From: Euglena gracilis | Taxonomy: Eukaryota; Euglenida; Euglenophyceae; Euglenales | Direction of reading: 5' to 3' | DNA: 64,000 nt | Assembly (NCBI GenBank): GCA_039621445.1 | Contig: CP154956.1 | Span: forward strand, 78,550,474 to 78,614,473 | Part shown: positions 41,154-53,962 of the stretch, piece by piece | How the letters are laid out: each line of letters begins with the position of its first letter | Position numbering within the stretch: position 1 is the first letter of the stretch | Notes under the pieces: model-generated | Told to the model about the DNA's origin: nothing | The model's database searches: none | The model's input: the letters and a program-made list of their open reading frames with translations, nothing else | Program-made: the position numbers and the translations under genes

Positions 41154-43509
41154 CTGTGGGGACGGGGAGGGGGTGGGAGAGGGCGGGGAAGGCGTGGGTG
41201 TGTTTGCCTTCCCCCCCCCCCCAAGCACCGAGGTACCCCAAACTTGTGTGGCGCCTACGCATCAATGCAGCACGTTGCCTTCGGTGCTGGCTGGGCCGCA
41301 CGGGCGGATGGCGTTCAACCCCTGGTGTTCGCGATCCCTTTCTATATGCCCACGGTCTACTCGGCAGGGCTGGGGTAGGGTTACGGGGGCAGGGCTACGG
41401 TGGGAGGAGGCTCTTGAGCCTCCCCCTGCGTACATACGTGCATGCATCATGAGACTCATTGCAAAGAATGGAATGGTGCTCTTGTTGCGCAATGTGCAAA
41501 CTCATTGGAATGAGCTGATCGTGAACAGGGGTTACGCTGCATGACCGAAACACAAGAGCTCATAGCGATCGTTTTTAACGTGTGGGTTGTGTGTGCCTGG
41601 CCCTTGTGTTGCACATGTTGTTTCATATGAAATTGTTTGCCGGGCCCCAAAATAAGGAGAACGGAAAGAGAGAAGGTGGAAGTGAGTCTTGTGATGCATG
41701 CATGCCTCCTACTCCTCCTACGCTTACCCCCCCCCCCCGCAGCCCCCCGCAGGGCTAGGGTCGGAGGGTCCGTCAGGGTGCTCTGTCAGGGAGCGGACAT
41801 ATGTCCTTCAGACCCCCCCAAATACACACTCAGATATTTTCCAGAGTTAAGCCGGCCATTCACCAGGGGGCAGGGGCTGGAAATGTTCCAGGATGCTCCA
41901 GCCAATCCCGCGTCTCGTGCATTGTCCAACAGGTATCCAACCCGCCCGCCCGCCCACCAACCAGCCCGCCCCCCACCCCTAAACAAAAGACGAGCAAGGA
42001 TAGAAGGCTGGAGGAGTGCAACATAAGCGTTTGAGGAGGGCGAGAGCCTCCTTGAACGACCGTGAACCTTGAACAACCTTAAAAAATGCTTGAGGAGCTC
42101 TCTGCTTTACGTTACGAATGCCTTGCATGCACAACTCCCTTTTGCTGTGCAAATATATTTTTTTGCAGGCCCAAAAATAACAAAATCCCTTGTGTTGCAT
42201 GCATGTACAGTGTGGGTTTTCGTTGTGCAAATCCTTTTTGCACGCAAAAGTGCTCCTTTGATACATACATTCATGCATACAGGAGGGAGCTCTCGAGCTT
42301 TCTCAAACGACCTCAAACGTAACGTCAGGGCCTCCTAGAAAGTCGAAAGGTAGTTCGAGGTCGATTCTTTTTAAACCATCATTAGATAATCATTAGGGAG
42401 GGGGGGATTTTCCAGAAAGCTTCAGCTCGAACGTTCGAGCTCAAGCCTCCGACTGGATGATTTGTGCATCACATCTTTTCTTGTCCTGTTTAGGTGTCAC
42501 AGATTTCATTCTGGGGGGGGGGGGCTGCTGCAAGATTACGAAAAACGAGAGCACGACATGAGCCTTGGTGTGGAGTTCAGCTGCAGTGGATCCTGGCAGG
42601 GGTTACAGTAGTTCGTTCCTCTGTCTGAGGCACCCACAGACCGTGTCACACTTCGTTGACCATGCTGAACACACGAGCACCGCTGGCCAGCTGACCAAAT
42701 TTGTAGCTTTTTCCTCAAGCGGGTCCCACTTTTGGGTGGGGTCCATTTTCACCCATTTTTTTTTACCCTCAAAACAAAAAAAAACGGCCTGCCTCTGCCT
42801 CTGAGGAGACCTCGTTCAACCGGACCGTTGAGCTGTTAACTTTAAGGGAAAAACTCCGGTGGAAAAAAACTCTCACATTCTTCAAAGACCCAGGCTGAGT
42901 CCCTTTTCAGGTCTGAACGTTTTCCCAGTGGGGCTGGTGCCTGAAAAAAAAACAAACGAAACAATGGCTCCTGGCAATGATGTGCCGTGCAGGGTCACCA
43001 CCAGAAATGGTTCTTCTGATATGCCACCAAAAAAAAAATTGGGTGCAGATTTTTGCAACCTGCATAGGTGAAAACTTTTTTGGAGCAGAGTGCATTGTAC
43101 ATCTTTTTGCACAGCCACGCCCTTGAGCTCAGACAGTGGTGTCTTGCCTTCTCAGGTCTGCCCCCAACTGAACCTTCTGTGAGGAAATTTGCAGACGCCA
43201 TTCCTGGCTTTTGAGGCCGGTCTGCAGGAAACTCAAAAAAAAAAAAGAAAAATAGAAATTAACTCAAAATTAAAAAAAAGAATTTAAAAACCCAAATAAA
43301 TAAAATGAATGAAATAAATAAACTGAGATTGCATTTGGCTGGCAGGAGGCAACACCAGGCAGAACATATCTGGCAATGGCATCTCTCGATTCGGTGGCCA
43401 CGATAATACAGGATATCCCCATCACTATTCCGCGGCAGGCACAAATGGATCGATGCAGCCGGTGGATCAACTCTCTGCGTGGCGGAGCTGCCCACAACCC
43501 TAGTGCGAC

Positions 43510-43685
43510 GGTGACAGTGCATCCAGCTGGGGCGGTGAGGGAGGGAGGGACTCCCAGTGCTGGGTCAGAGGCCGGGGCGACCAAATCGCACCGCAAACCC
43601 AGTCCCGCCGGCGGTCCAGCGCCATGTCGATGCCGGCGGGCACAGCGCTTTGCCAGGGTCCAGTACCACGGCTGACCGACCCCGG
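43510..43685 (-). CDS. Possible terminal exon, unassigned
   Basis: A GC-rich block adjoining a repeat end (43,663-43,680). The best frame reads AVPAGIDMALDRRRDWVCGA, then IWSPRPLTQHWESLPP, and ends at a TAG. Another frame stays open for 142 codons. A hemopexin-like repeat was considered (GIDMAL) but not convincing. Confidence 0.25.
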
Positions 43686-43906
43686 GGGGGGGGGTCACTT
43701 TCTGCTTTCAAAAAAAAACCAGCCAGTCCCTTTCTAAATACTGTTTTCACTGAGTCACTTTCTAAACACAACCTTTTGAAAAACTGCTTTCTGCTGACTC
43801 CCCCCCCCCTTGGGGGAGGGACAAAAACCAGTCAGCCACCCCCCCAAAAAAACAAGTCACTTGCCACCCCCCAGAGGGGGGAGGTCAGCCAATGACCAAA
43901 TGATTG
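43663..43906. repeat. AACCAGTCAGTC repeat family, copy 3
   Basis: Starts cagtaccacggctgaccgac, similar to the element end at 15,109, and ends ggtcagccaatgaccaaatgattgtatg. Its left end touches the possible exon at 43,510-43,685. Confidence 0.6.
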
Positions 43907-44104
43907 TATGGTCTGGGGAAAAGCATCATAAGGTCATCATCATAAGAAAGCAATGTCGAAGGAAGAATGCAAAAAAAATGCAAAAAAACCTACCTGCGCC
44001 TGGGGCTCATTGCGATGAACTGGCCGTAATCTCCAAAAAAAAAGCTGCCAAAAAAAAGCAGAGGGGAGGAAGGCAAGTGGCTGGTCAGGGAAGCCCAGTC
44101 AGAC

Positions 44105-44172
44105 CTGGATGTAGTGCTGGGGAACGCGGTATGGCGCGGGGAGACAGACAGGCGGATATGTGAGGCCCAGTG
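44105..44172 (-). CDS. Possible small exon
   Basis: Sixty-eight nt between acceptor ggcacag and donor atccag|gtctga. It encodes LGLTYPPVCLPAPYRVPQHY. Splice sites are fair. It could belong to the start of the DSP gene or to a separate short gene between the two recognised genes. Confidence 0.3.
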
Positions 44173-44639
44173 CTGTGCCGAGCGCCGAACAGACCGAGAG
44201 CAGTGAGTACCAGGGCATTTGGGGGGGTGACCTGTCTGTAGCCAGCGGTGGGGAGGGTGAGTCGGACACGGGCACAAGGGTGGGGGCCGGGGGTCAGCGC
44301 TTCCAGCTGCGGTCGGGGTCGTCGTCCTCGTCCGCCTCGGGGCGCTGTCAGCACCCCGCGGCTGCCTCTCCGGCGGACCTGCAGGGCTTTCCTGTCTGGA
44401 GGAAGGGGGAGGCACTCGGCATTGTTTTTTTCAGCCCGGCGCAAAGCACTGGGCTGAAAATCAGCCATTTTGGATACGCGCAGCTTGGGGGAGGGGGTTG
44501 TTCGAGGTCGCTCCAGAGCCTCCTCCTATGAGGCTCTAGAGCCTCCTCCTATGGAGCCTCTTCCGACCTTAACCCTCCCATCTCCCCCCATCCCCTCTTT
44601 GATCAGGGGGGGGGGTCGGCCCGACATCAAACGCTGATC

Positions 44640-44890
44640 CCAGCCATACATTTACTCAGTGACCCCCCCCCCCAGGGGGACTTTTCCCGGGCCCAAACCT
44701 ACCCACCCACGACCCCCCCCCACCCACCACCCACCCACCCAAAATCCAGCCAAAATCGGCCGAAAACACTGAAAAAATATTCCGGCTGGGCAAAAACCTG
44801 ACCCAAGGCACACCCCCCAGGGGGGTCCAGAAGCCCCAACCCACCCACCCACCCTCGAAAGCCCCCCCCCCCCTCGGGGGGTGGGTCAAA
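44640..44890. repeat. CCCACCCACCC/AAAATCCAGCC repeat
   Basis: ctcagtgaccccccccccc, then acccacccacc, aaaatccagccaaaatcggcc, and the closing gggggtccagaagcc. Homologous blocks in the same order at 10,830-11,020 and 51,385-51,580; the inverse orientation is seen near 11,400-11,490 and 25,290-25,410. The 51.4 kb copy is flanked by cacagatt/cacagatg, a possible 8-bp duplication. Confidence 0.55.
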
Positions 44891-45901
44891 GGGGATAAAT
44901 AAATCTGGGACTGGCCAGCCAGCAGAAAGGTGATGGCTTCTCTGCTTGCCGACCCGCCGACCCTGGGAGGGTCAACCCACCGCTTGAGTACCTTCAGAAA
45001 ACCGCCGAAAAAATATATTTTGGGTACCGGGGGGAAATTTTTGTGCTAGAGAAATTTTGCGGCGACAAATTTCGCGGGTGACAAATTTCGCGGGATTCCT
45101 TAAAAATGTCCGGAAATATTTCGCGGGATTTTTTTCTGTGAATTTTTGGTTGAACATCGTGAGCACTTGAATGGGAACACATGGACAGATGCAGGCCAAT
45201 ATTCACAGGAAAAATTTCGCGGGATTCCTTTAAAAATGTCCGGAAATATTTCGCAGGATTTGCTTCCGCGAAATTTGTCTGCGAAAATTTTCTCTAGGGC
45301 AAAATTTCCCCCCCCCCGGTAACTTTCAGGAAGATGTCCTGATTTTTTTTATGGCCGCAACGTGGCGGAAGGAAAAAATTGGCGTTTCTGGCTGGACCTC
45401 GTGTATCGAACCTGGGCAAGGATGCCGGCACGCTCATTTGAGAGCAATTTTTGTTCAAAAGGCCAGCCAAAAAGCAACATATGCATTCCTGCCTGCAACA
45501 CACAATTCTAGAGCTGTGGTCTTGTTTGAGGCTTGGGCTCTGACAGTCTGAACAGGCTGCAGACAGGGTTTCTCTTAAAGCGAGGTGGAGGGGAGGGTGG
45601 TACCCTCCTGTCTGATCAAAGGAAAAGGGGTGCACTCCCCATTTAAACATGGTACAGTGTAAACAACCAACTATCAAACACACCACATTTTGGGAGCTCC
45701 ACCGCAAACCCAGATACCATTTATTGGATATCTGCGGTGCCTCCGTGGAACCTCAATAACCCATGATACCAAACAAGAATTTCTTTCAACTCTCCAGCTG
45801 TGAAGAATTGAAGAATTGACACCATGGACACCACAGCCATATGCCTTTCTGATCGGGCAGCTTCATTGCCTTGCGGGGCAGGGGAGGCGGACCCCCACCT
45901 A

Positions 45902-46150
45902 TCAGCCGGAGGGTGGCCGTTCCTCCGCTGCGTCCGGTGCCGCCGCGTCCCCGGCGCCGTCCTCCCCCTTCGCGCTGCCCGTCTCGGCGGCCGGGGCGGC
46001 GTCGTCCGGGGCGGGGGCCGCCCCGGCCTCCCCGGGCTCCGTGAGGTGCAGGTCGAGGGGCGCGTCGTTCCACTCCCGGCTGGTCTCCAGCGCCCGCATG
46101 GCGGTCCGCTTGCCGGGGAACGCCGCCGGGTGGCCGTGGCCGAGCGACAC
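45902..46150 (-). CDS. C-terminal exon: RRM-like end and acidic tail
   Basis: It encodes HPAAFPGKRTAMRALETSRE, then WNDAPLDLHLTEPG, followed by an Ala/Asp/Glu-rich tail ending EERPPSG and a TGA. AAF-xxxxxAMRALExx...NxxPLxLxL is the form of the last strand-helix-strand of an RRM, fitting the C-terminal RRM of RBM26. The 5' border is unclear: there is no AG directly upstream. Confidence 0.55.
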   Translation of the reverse strand: MSLGHGHPAAFPGKRTAMRALETSREWNDAPLDLHLTEPGEAGAAPAPDDAAPAAETGSAKGEDGAGDAAAPDAAEERPPSG

Positions 46151-46804
46151 ACAGTTTTTGGGGGAAACGGGTCAAACGCCAATCACGCCATGGTTGGTGG
46201 GCTCCCGTGAGAGCCAAAGTTCACCCGGAATGCCCAAGCTTTCTTGGAGGGGGGGTCACAGCAGCCCGGGCACCACCTTCACATAGTCGGCATGGAACTC
46301 CACAGACAGGGGCGTCGTCGTCGTCGCAAGCAGAGGGGCGCCTTGCCTTCGTCTTTTGGCTGTGCAGGAGTCGCGCTTGCTGTTTGCGTGAGAGATTTGC
46401 TTGTGCGCACTTGGAATGCGCAATTCTTGTTTTGTCAACCAATTGATTGTGATTCTATTTGCAAAACGAACTTCAAAACTCACATTTGAGAGGCAGTTTC
46501 CACCTTTTCCTGGATGTCGCATTTGGGAATATGCTGGTGAAAACATACAGCAAATTGAGGATTCTCAACCAGCTGACCAGACAATTGTTCCCCCGTGGCC
46601 ACAGCCAGATGGGCGGCTGCTCTGGCTGTGGTGGCGAAATGGAACATCACATCCTCCTCATTGTCGACCCACTTTGCGGGGAACGGCCGGACGAAGAGGT
46701 CCGAGGTCGCCTGGTCGTCCTCCTCGTCCTCTGCGTCCATGTCCGGCAGCGGCGTGATGTGCCCCGTCCCGCCTGACCGCGACTCTCCGTCACACCAGGG
46801 CACC

Positions 46805-46838
<34 letters not shown>

Positions 46839-49800
46839 CTCAAATGTCATTCAAGGGTTTGGGGAGGCTCGAGAGCCTCCTCAAATGCCGCTCGAGGTGG
46901 TTCGAGCAAGCTCTCGAGCCTCCCATCTGACACATATATTCGACCGCGAGACTGCAAAAAAAAACAACAACAATTTTTCAACTAATTTCAACTAATTTCA
47001 ACTAATTTCAACTCCCTTTTGTTGACGATGCCCCTTTGGACACAATTGTTTGGAGGGCCCTGAAAAAAGAAAATTCCTTGTGTTACATGTGCCATCTGTG
47101 TTGGACAGGGCACCCTCCTGTTCATAATAACTTTTGTAGAGGGCCCCAAAACACCTGTGTGCATGTATGCAGGAGGCATAAAGTGGGGGAATGCGCAAGC
47201 CCTTCCTAAAAAAAATGTGCAAAAATGCGCAAAAAAATGCACATTTTTTGGGAAAATGCACATAAATGTGCAAAACCTGAGGGAAAACACCATAACCACA
47301 AAAATGCAACAATTGCCCCCCAAAAATGCAAAAATGGCACACTATTCACAACAAAATATGAAATTCCGAGGAAAATGTCAGCTTCCAAAAAAAATAAAAA
47401 ATTCCAGAATGCAAAAAAAAAATTGCAAAAAATGGCCAAAAATGCGAAAAATTGGGTGAATCACGAAAAAAATGTGCCAAAAAGAAAAAAATGTGCCGAA
47501 AAAAAAATGTGCAAAAATTGCGAAAAATGCGAAATGCATTCACCCAGCTGCCAGAGCCTCCTCGAAAGTGCTCAAATAGCATCCAAGGAGGCTCGAGAGC
47601 CTCCTTAAAGGTCGTTCAAGGTGGTTCGAGGAGGCTGTTTAAGCCCCCCTGAGGTGGGGGGGGGCTTAAAACTTCCAAAGAGGTTAGAGCTCAAATGTTC
47701 GAGCTCTAGCCTCCTCCTACAGTGACCCCCCACACCCACGTCAAACCGACCCACCCCAGTACGAGTGAGCAGCTGCAACACAATGTGGAATCAATGTGTC
47801 CTTCATTTGCCCTTTTCCAGAGTGCGATGGAGCAATATATTTGTCTGCCTCATGCAGGTACATGCGACTGGTTCGGCCACCAAATGGAGCTTAAAAGTGG
47901 GCATTTTGCACCTTTGACTGTCGCAAACTCTTATAATGCCAAAATGGTAGCGCAAATCGCCCAGCAAACGTTGTGCAGTGTGGGATGTGTTCCCAACGCC
48001 TACTGGGAGAATTAGAGACACAGTGAGGGAGGGAGTGCATAGGCACAGGAATTTCATTTCCTCGGGTCTATGAAGACTTTTGGGACTTTGGACTACCCCC
48101 CCCCCCCTGGGCAACTGTCGCGTGACAAATTGGGCAGCACAGGGGGGGGGGTGACAATTTCCCGGGGTGACAATTTTTTTGTTTTTTGACAAACAAAAAA
48201 AAATTTGGCCGGCACAGAGGGGGGTGACAATTGCCGGGGGCGTCAACAAGCACCTCAGGTCACCCATGCCCTTGAGCCCAGCATCGCCCAGCATCGCCCT
48301 GCATCGCCCAGCTTCGTCTTTGAAGCCCTTGGAGGTGTACCTCTTGTACCCACATTCACTCAAATTCCTGCTTCCAAAGCATCCAATACACTTCTGCATA
48401 CACTTCATCCACTTTTATCCACATTTGGTCATTTAAACACTTGTACAACTTTTGGCCACTTTTGTCCACTTTTGGCTACTTTGCCCAATTTAACTCACCT
48501 TTGGCCGTCTTTAGCTTGCGGTTACTACCAGATATGCTTCCAATTGACTGCTGATTGACTGCTTTGGCTCCTTTAAGACCACTTATGTCGGCCAAAGCCA
48601 ATTTAAGACCATTGGCCGCAAGCATCTCCCCTGATCCCTTGTTTCATTTTGCCAATCCAGCATCCGCATCTACTGCACAAATCCAGTATCTGCACCTTGT
48701 CCAGTATCTGCATCCAACTTGTCCAATATCAGTGTGTGCATCATTGTCCAGTACCTGCATCTTGTCAAGAACCTTGATCTTGTCCAGTATCTATCCGCAT
48801 CCGTTGCATCCTGCATCCACTGCCTTGCCCGGCATCCGAATCTTGTCCCAATCTGCATCCACTGCATCTTGTCTGCATCTGATCCATTGCATCTTGTCCA
48901 CCATCTGCACCTTGTCCAGCATCGGCACCTTGTCCAGCATCTGCATCTTGTCCACCATCTGCATGTTGTCCACCATCTGCACCTTGCCCAGCATCGACAT
49001 CTTATCAGTATCTGCGTCTTGTCCATCTATATGTTGTCCAGTGTCTGCATCCACTTCATCTTGTCCAGCATCTGCATCTTTTCCAGCATTGACATCTTCT
49101 CCAGCATCGGCATCTTGTCCAGCATCGGCACCTTGTCCAGCATCTGCATCTTGTCAAATAACCCCCAAAAAATGCCCAAAAACGCCAAAAGATTGTGAAA
49201 AATGACCCAAAATCACCAAAAAGGCACAAAATGGCCAAAAATGCCATAAAATGTGCTCATATTGACCCAAATCAGCCCAATATTTGCCAACTCAGTGACA
49301 AATAGCCCCCAAATTAGCAAAAATTGATCCATAATGGCCAAAATGGGTGTAAGACTGGAGAATTGTGGGGAAATTATCCCAAAAATGGGTTTAATTCTTC
49401 AAAGTGGCCAAAAAAAATGCCAGCATCGCCCAGCATCATCAGAGGTGCTTGGGCGTCAATTGCCCGGGGCGTCAATTGCCCACCCATGTAAGCAACATTA
49501 ACAATAAACCAACAACAATAAACCAAATGACCACAGGAAAAATGCAGAGCAGATGCGAAAATTCTCAGCACGTTGTAGCGAAACAGAAGATCAATCAAGT
49601 CATGTCGGTGAAAAGAAAGTTAACAGTACAATACTGCAAACGGGGGGGGGGGTGACAAATTGGGCAGCACGGAAGAGGGTGACAATTTCCCGGGGTGACA
49701 AATTGGCCGGCACAGCCAGGGGTGACAGTTGCCCGGGGGCGTCAATTGCCCGGGGGGGGGGGTGGGGCGCGGGTATCAAAATGGATTGAAAACAGAGTCC

Positions 49801-49976
49801 GCTGCAAAAATGACCTCCCCCTAATGAGAGGACCCCATGAAAGGCCCCCCTCAAAAAAAAATTGGCAAACAGTCGAAACTTGCGGGTGGGTGGATGGGTG
49901 GGTGGGTGGGTGGGTGGGTGTGGGCGGGTGATTGTGGGGGGGCTTTTGTGTGTGAGTGTGGGTGAGTTTGGGCGTG

Positions 49977-50018
<42 letters not shown>

Positions 50019-50069
50019 CCCCAAAGAGTTCCCCCAACAACACCGATTCAGAAGAGAGAGGGAGAGAGA

Positions 50070-50106
<37 letters not shown>

Positions 50107-53100
50107 AGGAATTTCCTCAAATACCCAGGGTCCATCGGGCCGGCGGGAAAAAGTTCCTGGCTGGGAAAAAAAGGGGCTTGCTCGACCCCCTCCCTTCCTG
50201 GGTGTGGGTGCCGGGGAGGGTTACGCCTGCCTGGGTGGACGTACTCATCCACCCAGGCAGGTGTGTTTGTGTGTGCGTGTGTGCGTGTGTGTGTGTGTGT
50301 GTGTAGTTGAGGGTGGGTAAGGGGGTGGCTAAAGGGCCAGCCGCCAACCAGATCAAACAGCGCCAAAAAGCCAGTCTGCCCCAGCCCCGGCGTGGCCGCC
50401 ATCGCCGCCGCCGAGGGAGGGGCGGCGGAGGGGGCTGACCGGGGCCAGGCGGCGGCCCTGCTCCGCGATGCCGCGCAGCGCCTGGCCCAGCTCCCGGATG
50501 CTGCGCAGCAGCGTCTGCTTCTCCGCTGGGGGGAACGCACTCGGGTTCCGCTCAAGCTCCACAAAGCGCTGCTTGCACTTTGCCAGCGAGGGCAGGGACG
50601 CTGTGTGCCCCATGCTGGTGACTGCGGATCGTCTCGTTTGTCTGCTTTCATGTGTACTGTATGGGTTCCACTGATTTATAAGCAATGAAATCAATTGAAA
50701 CGACTGACCAGCAACAAATCAGTACAACATGGAAAGAAAAAAACAACATCAAACAGAAACACCATTCATTCCAGATAACAGAACCCCTCTCACACTCACA
50801 CACACACACACACACACACACATGCACACCCACCCACCCACCCACCCATAGCACCCACCCACACCCTCACCCGCACCCACGCACCCACACACACCCTCAC
50901 ACCCACCCACCCAGCCAGCAACCCACCCACCCACCCACCCACACACACACACGCGCGCGCGCGCGCGTGCGCGCGCACGCACGCACGCACGCACGCACGC
51001 GCGCACGCACGCACGCGCGCGCGCACGCACGCGCGCACGCACGCACGCGCGCGCGCACGCACGCACGCGGCCTCCACGGTGGCCTTCTTCTTCTCCAGCA
51101 GGGTCCCCAGCTGCCGGGCCCGGTCGGAGGTCAGCACGTTCCGGGCCGGGCCGGCCGGTGGTGTGGCGGGGGCCGCCTCCCCTGCCGTGGGGGCCGCACC
51201 CCTGCCGGCGGCGGCGGCCGGGCGGCCCTTCTGCTCCAGCTGGCGCAGCTTCTCAGCGGTCTCCGCGCGCCGCTGGGTGAGCAGCTTGATGCGCTCAATC
51301 TCTGCCCGCTGGAGCTTGGACTGCCGCCAGGGGCGCGTGGGGGCCGGGCATGGCGGGGTGGGCCGGGGTGGGGGTGGAACCACAGATTCACTCAGCCCCC
51401 CCCCCCCCAGGCCCAAACCCACCCACCCACTTTTTTTCGGAAGCCCACCCACCCAGGCCCGGCCTTTGGCCGGGCAAAAAAAAAACCTGACCCATGGCAG
51501 CCCCACCCCCTGGAGGGTCCAGAGGCCCCAAACCACCCACCCACTCTCGAAAACCCACCCCCCGGGTGGGGTGACACAGATGTTAATTGAACCCATGGGT
51601 GGGACCCCTCACCCAACCTACCACCCATGCGGTTTCCAGGTTTCCAATTCAGTGCTGAGCAGTACTGAAGCAGGGATTTCATGCAAACTGGGATGGGAGA
51701 ATGGCACCCGACCAACCCAGGGGGTGCCCCCCGGGGAGGGGGGGGTCCAGGAGACCAGCATTTTGGGTGTCATTTTGACTTGTTTGAGGGACTTTTCCAA
51801 ATTTCCACCACGTGTGGCAGATTTTTTGAACAAATTATCCAGTCCCCAGAAAACCCACAAGACACAAGGCCCTTGGGCGTACCCCCCCCCCCCGGGGGAA
51901 GGAGTTTGGCAGACCGACCGGCCCCCCGGATCCAATGTTTAAAAACCCCTGGACCGAAAGGTCATCGAAAATCCAGACCAAAAAGAAACAAAGCAGGGGG
52001 CGGCATATCAGGAAGCAGAGTGAGTTTTCTGGCCACCCCCTCCACCTTCTTCAGGCCGCCCGGAGAGCTAGTTCCAATGATGTCACCCCTGTGAAATCAC
52101 AATCGAGCTAACCCCCCCCCCCTAATAATTGCGCAGTGCCCTAATTGTGCACAGTGAACTAATAAATGCGCACCCCCCAAGGGTCCGAAACTACCTCCCT
52201 AAAAAGTGCGCACCCCCCAAAATGAGAAATCACTGTCATATCTCACGTCGGAAAGCACACACAATTCTCAGAACTGTCCTTCTCAGACCAAATATTTCTA
52301 TCGCCCAAGCCCAAATTTGACACATTTGACACATAATCAATTGACTCATAGTTTGAAATCACAAAATTGGGGGGAAAATTGAAAAAGAGTGGGGGTAATG
52401 TCAGTATTTTTGGATTTGCCCTAAAAAGTGCACACTGCCCTAATAAGTGCGCACCCCTTGGGGCCCGAAACTACGTCCTTAAAATGCGCGCACCTGTGCA
52501 ATTATTAGGGGGGTGGGTTTACAGGGGGTGGGTGGCCACTCAACCAGGAGCAGGGCAGAACGGGAAGGCCTGGTGGGGGGGGTCGACCCCCCCTACCCAG
52601 GAGGTGGGGGGATGGTCGACCCCCCCCCACCCACTACAGCATTTTCATCAATTTTGGGGAAACGGGGATTTTCGCTGGGTAAATTTTTGAAAACTTTTTG
52701 AAAAATGAACCCAAAATACATGAATTTTTTGATGGAACCACATTTTTTCCATGAAAAAAATCTCAAAATTTGAGGTTTAAAAATTGGTAGTTTTTAGGAG
52801 GAGGGTGGAAAAAACGAAGATCAAAAAAATTGGGCCAAATTTTGGCACAGTAAAATTCTACTGAAAATTTTTCTCTAATTTTTTTTGGATTTTTTTAATG
52901 GCATTTTTTTTTGCTTCAAAAACCCCTCAAAAGCAAAACATCAGAAAATGTTGAAATTTTGGAAGGTGTGAAAAAATGGGGTTTTGGGGGTTTTGGGGGG
53001 ACCTCCAATATGGTCCCAAAATGGGTCCAAAATACACCCGCCGAAGGCGGCGGCAAAAATTTTGTGGGAGGTGGTAGGGGGGTGGCCGACCCCCAGCCCC

Positions 53101-53922
53101 CACACCCACCACCCTGGCTGTTTGGCTGATTCCCATTCTGCCCTGACTAGGAGGCAAAAAAATAGAAAAAAAAGGGTAATTTATCCAAGGTTCACCTGGC
53201 AAAAAAAAAAAACTGCAAAAAAGGCAGATCCCTTCACTTTGAGTCTTTCCTCAAAAATCTTCACTGTTTCGACAGTTTCTGGTGCTTTGTGGGCTGGACA
53301 CAAACCAGACCTGATGTCAACCTGGGGGGCACGCCCACAGATCTACCTACCCCTAAGTCTGACTCCGGCGCTTACCTAGAATGCCAGTTTCATATCCGGT
53401 GCCAGACTTTGGCCCCAAGCCACTGACGCCCACGGGGCCCTGGATGCTCCAGCCCCTCCTCCTCTCGGGCCAGCCGCAGCGGTCCCCGCCCTCCGATGTC
53501 ATACGGTGCCCCGCCACCGCCGTCTGCCAACGAAGCCCCCTCCTCAAACCCCCGCCCAATTCAATGTCGAACGAAGCGCTGGCTGGGCACGGTGAAAAAG
53601 GTCCACACAAAAAACTGGGATATTTTGGGATTTGGGGAAAAAATTCATGCAAACATCAATTTTTTATTTGAATGTTCTCAAGCTGCACAGCGCCAAAGGG
53701 AAAATATTTTTCTTTTATTTTTTAAAAAGACGATTCTGGGGGGCCTGGGTCGGTCAAAAAAGAATCCAAACAAACCCCACCCTGGAGGTTTCCAGCAAGG
53801 CCCAAAAAATATAAGGCACTGGTGTCATTTTTGAGGGGTTCAGCTCTTTGTGACAGAAGCTGGGGTGGGGCAGCCAAATTGCACGCCACCTTCAACAGTC
53901 AACAGTCACACCCGAGAGGGGT

Positions 53923-53962
<40 letters not shown>

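Larger units (their letters stand above)
41405..47712. repeat. Dispersed GGAGGCTCGAGAGCCTCC palindromes
   Basis: The perfect 18-mer occurs at 46,863-46,880 and 47,587-47,604. Variants occur at 41,405, 42,030, 42,285, 44,510-44,560, 46,898-46,922, and the related AGCTCGAACGTTCGAGCT at 42,424 and 47,687. Several bracket a 250-300 bp segment sharing ccttgtgttgcatg and ggccccaaaataa-like words (41.6, 42.17 and 47.06 kb), so they may be ends of a mobile element. Confidence 0.6.
46925..50340. other. Large intron or gap within the RBM26/27-like gene
   Basis: Contains palindromes, GACAATTGCCC repeats and the CTTGTCCAGC minisatellite. No exon was recognised, although the phase break between 50,359 and 46,772 suggests one may be hidden here. 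Confidence 0.45.

Noticed and set aside
43270-43698. Hemopexin-like repeat
   Set aside because: Two short resemblances (GIDMAL, DGDILYYRG) lie in different frames in the wrong order.
48555-49205. 216-codon Ser/Cys/Ile-rich open frame
   Set aside because: Runs through a minisatellite; codon pattern follows the repeat unit, not a protein.
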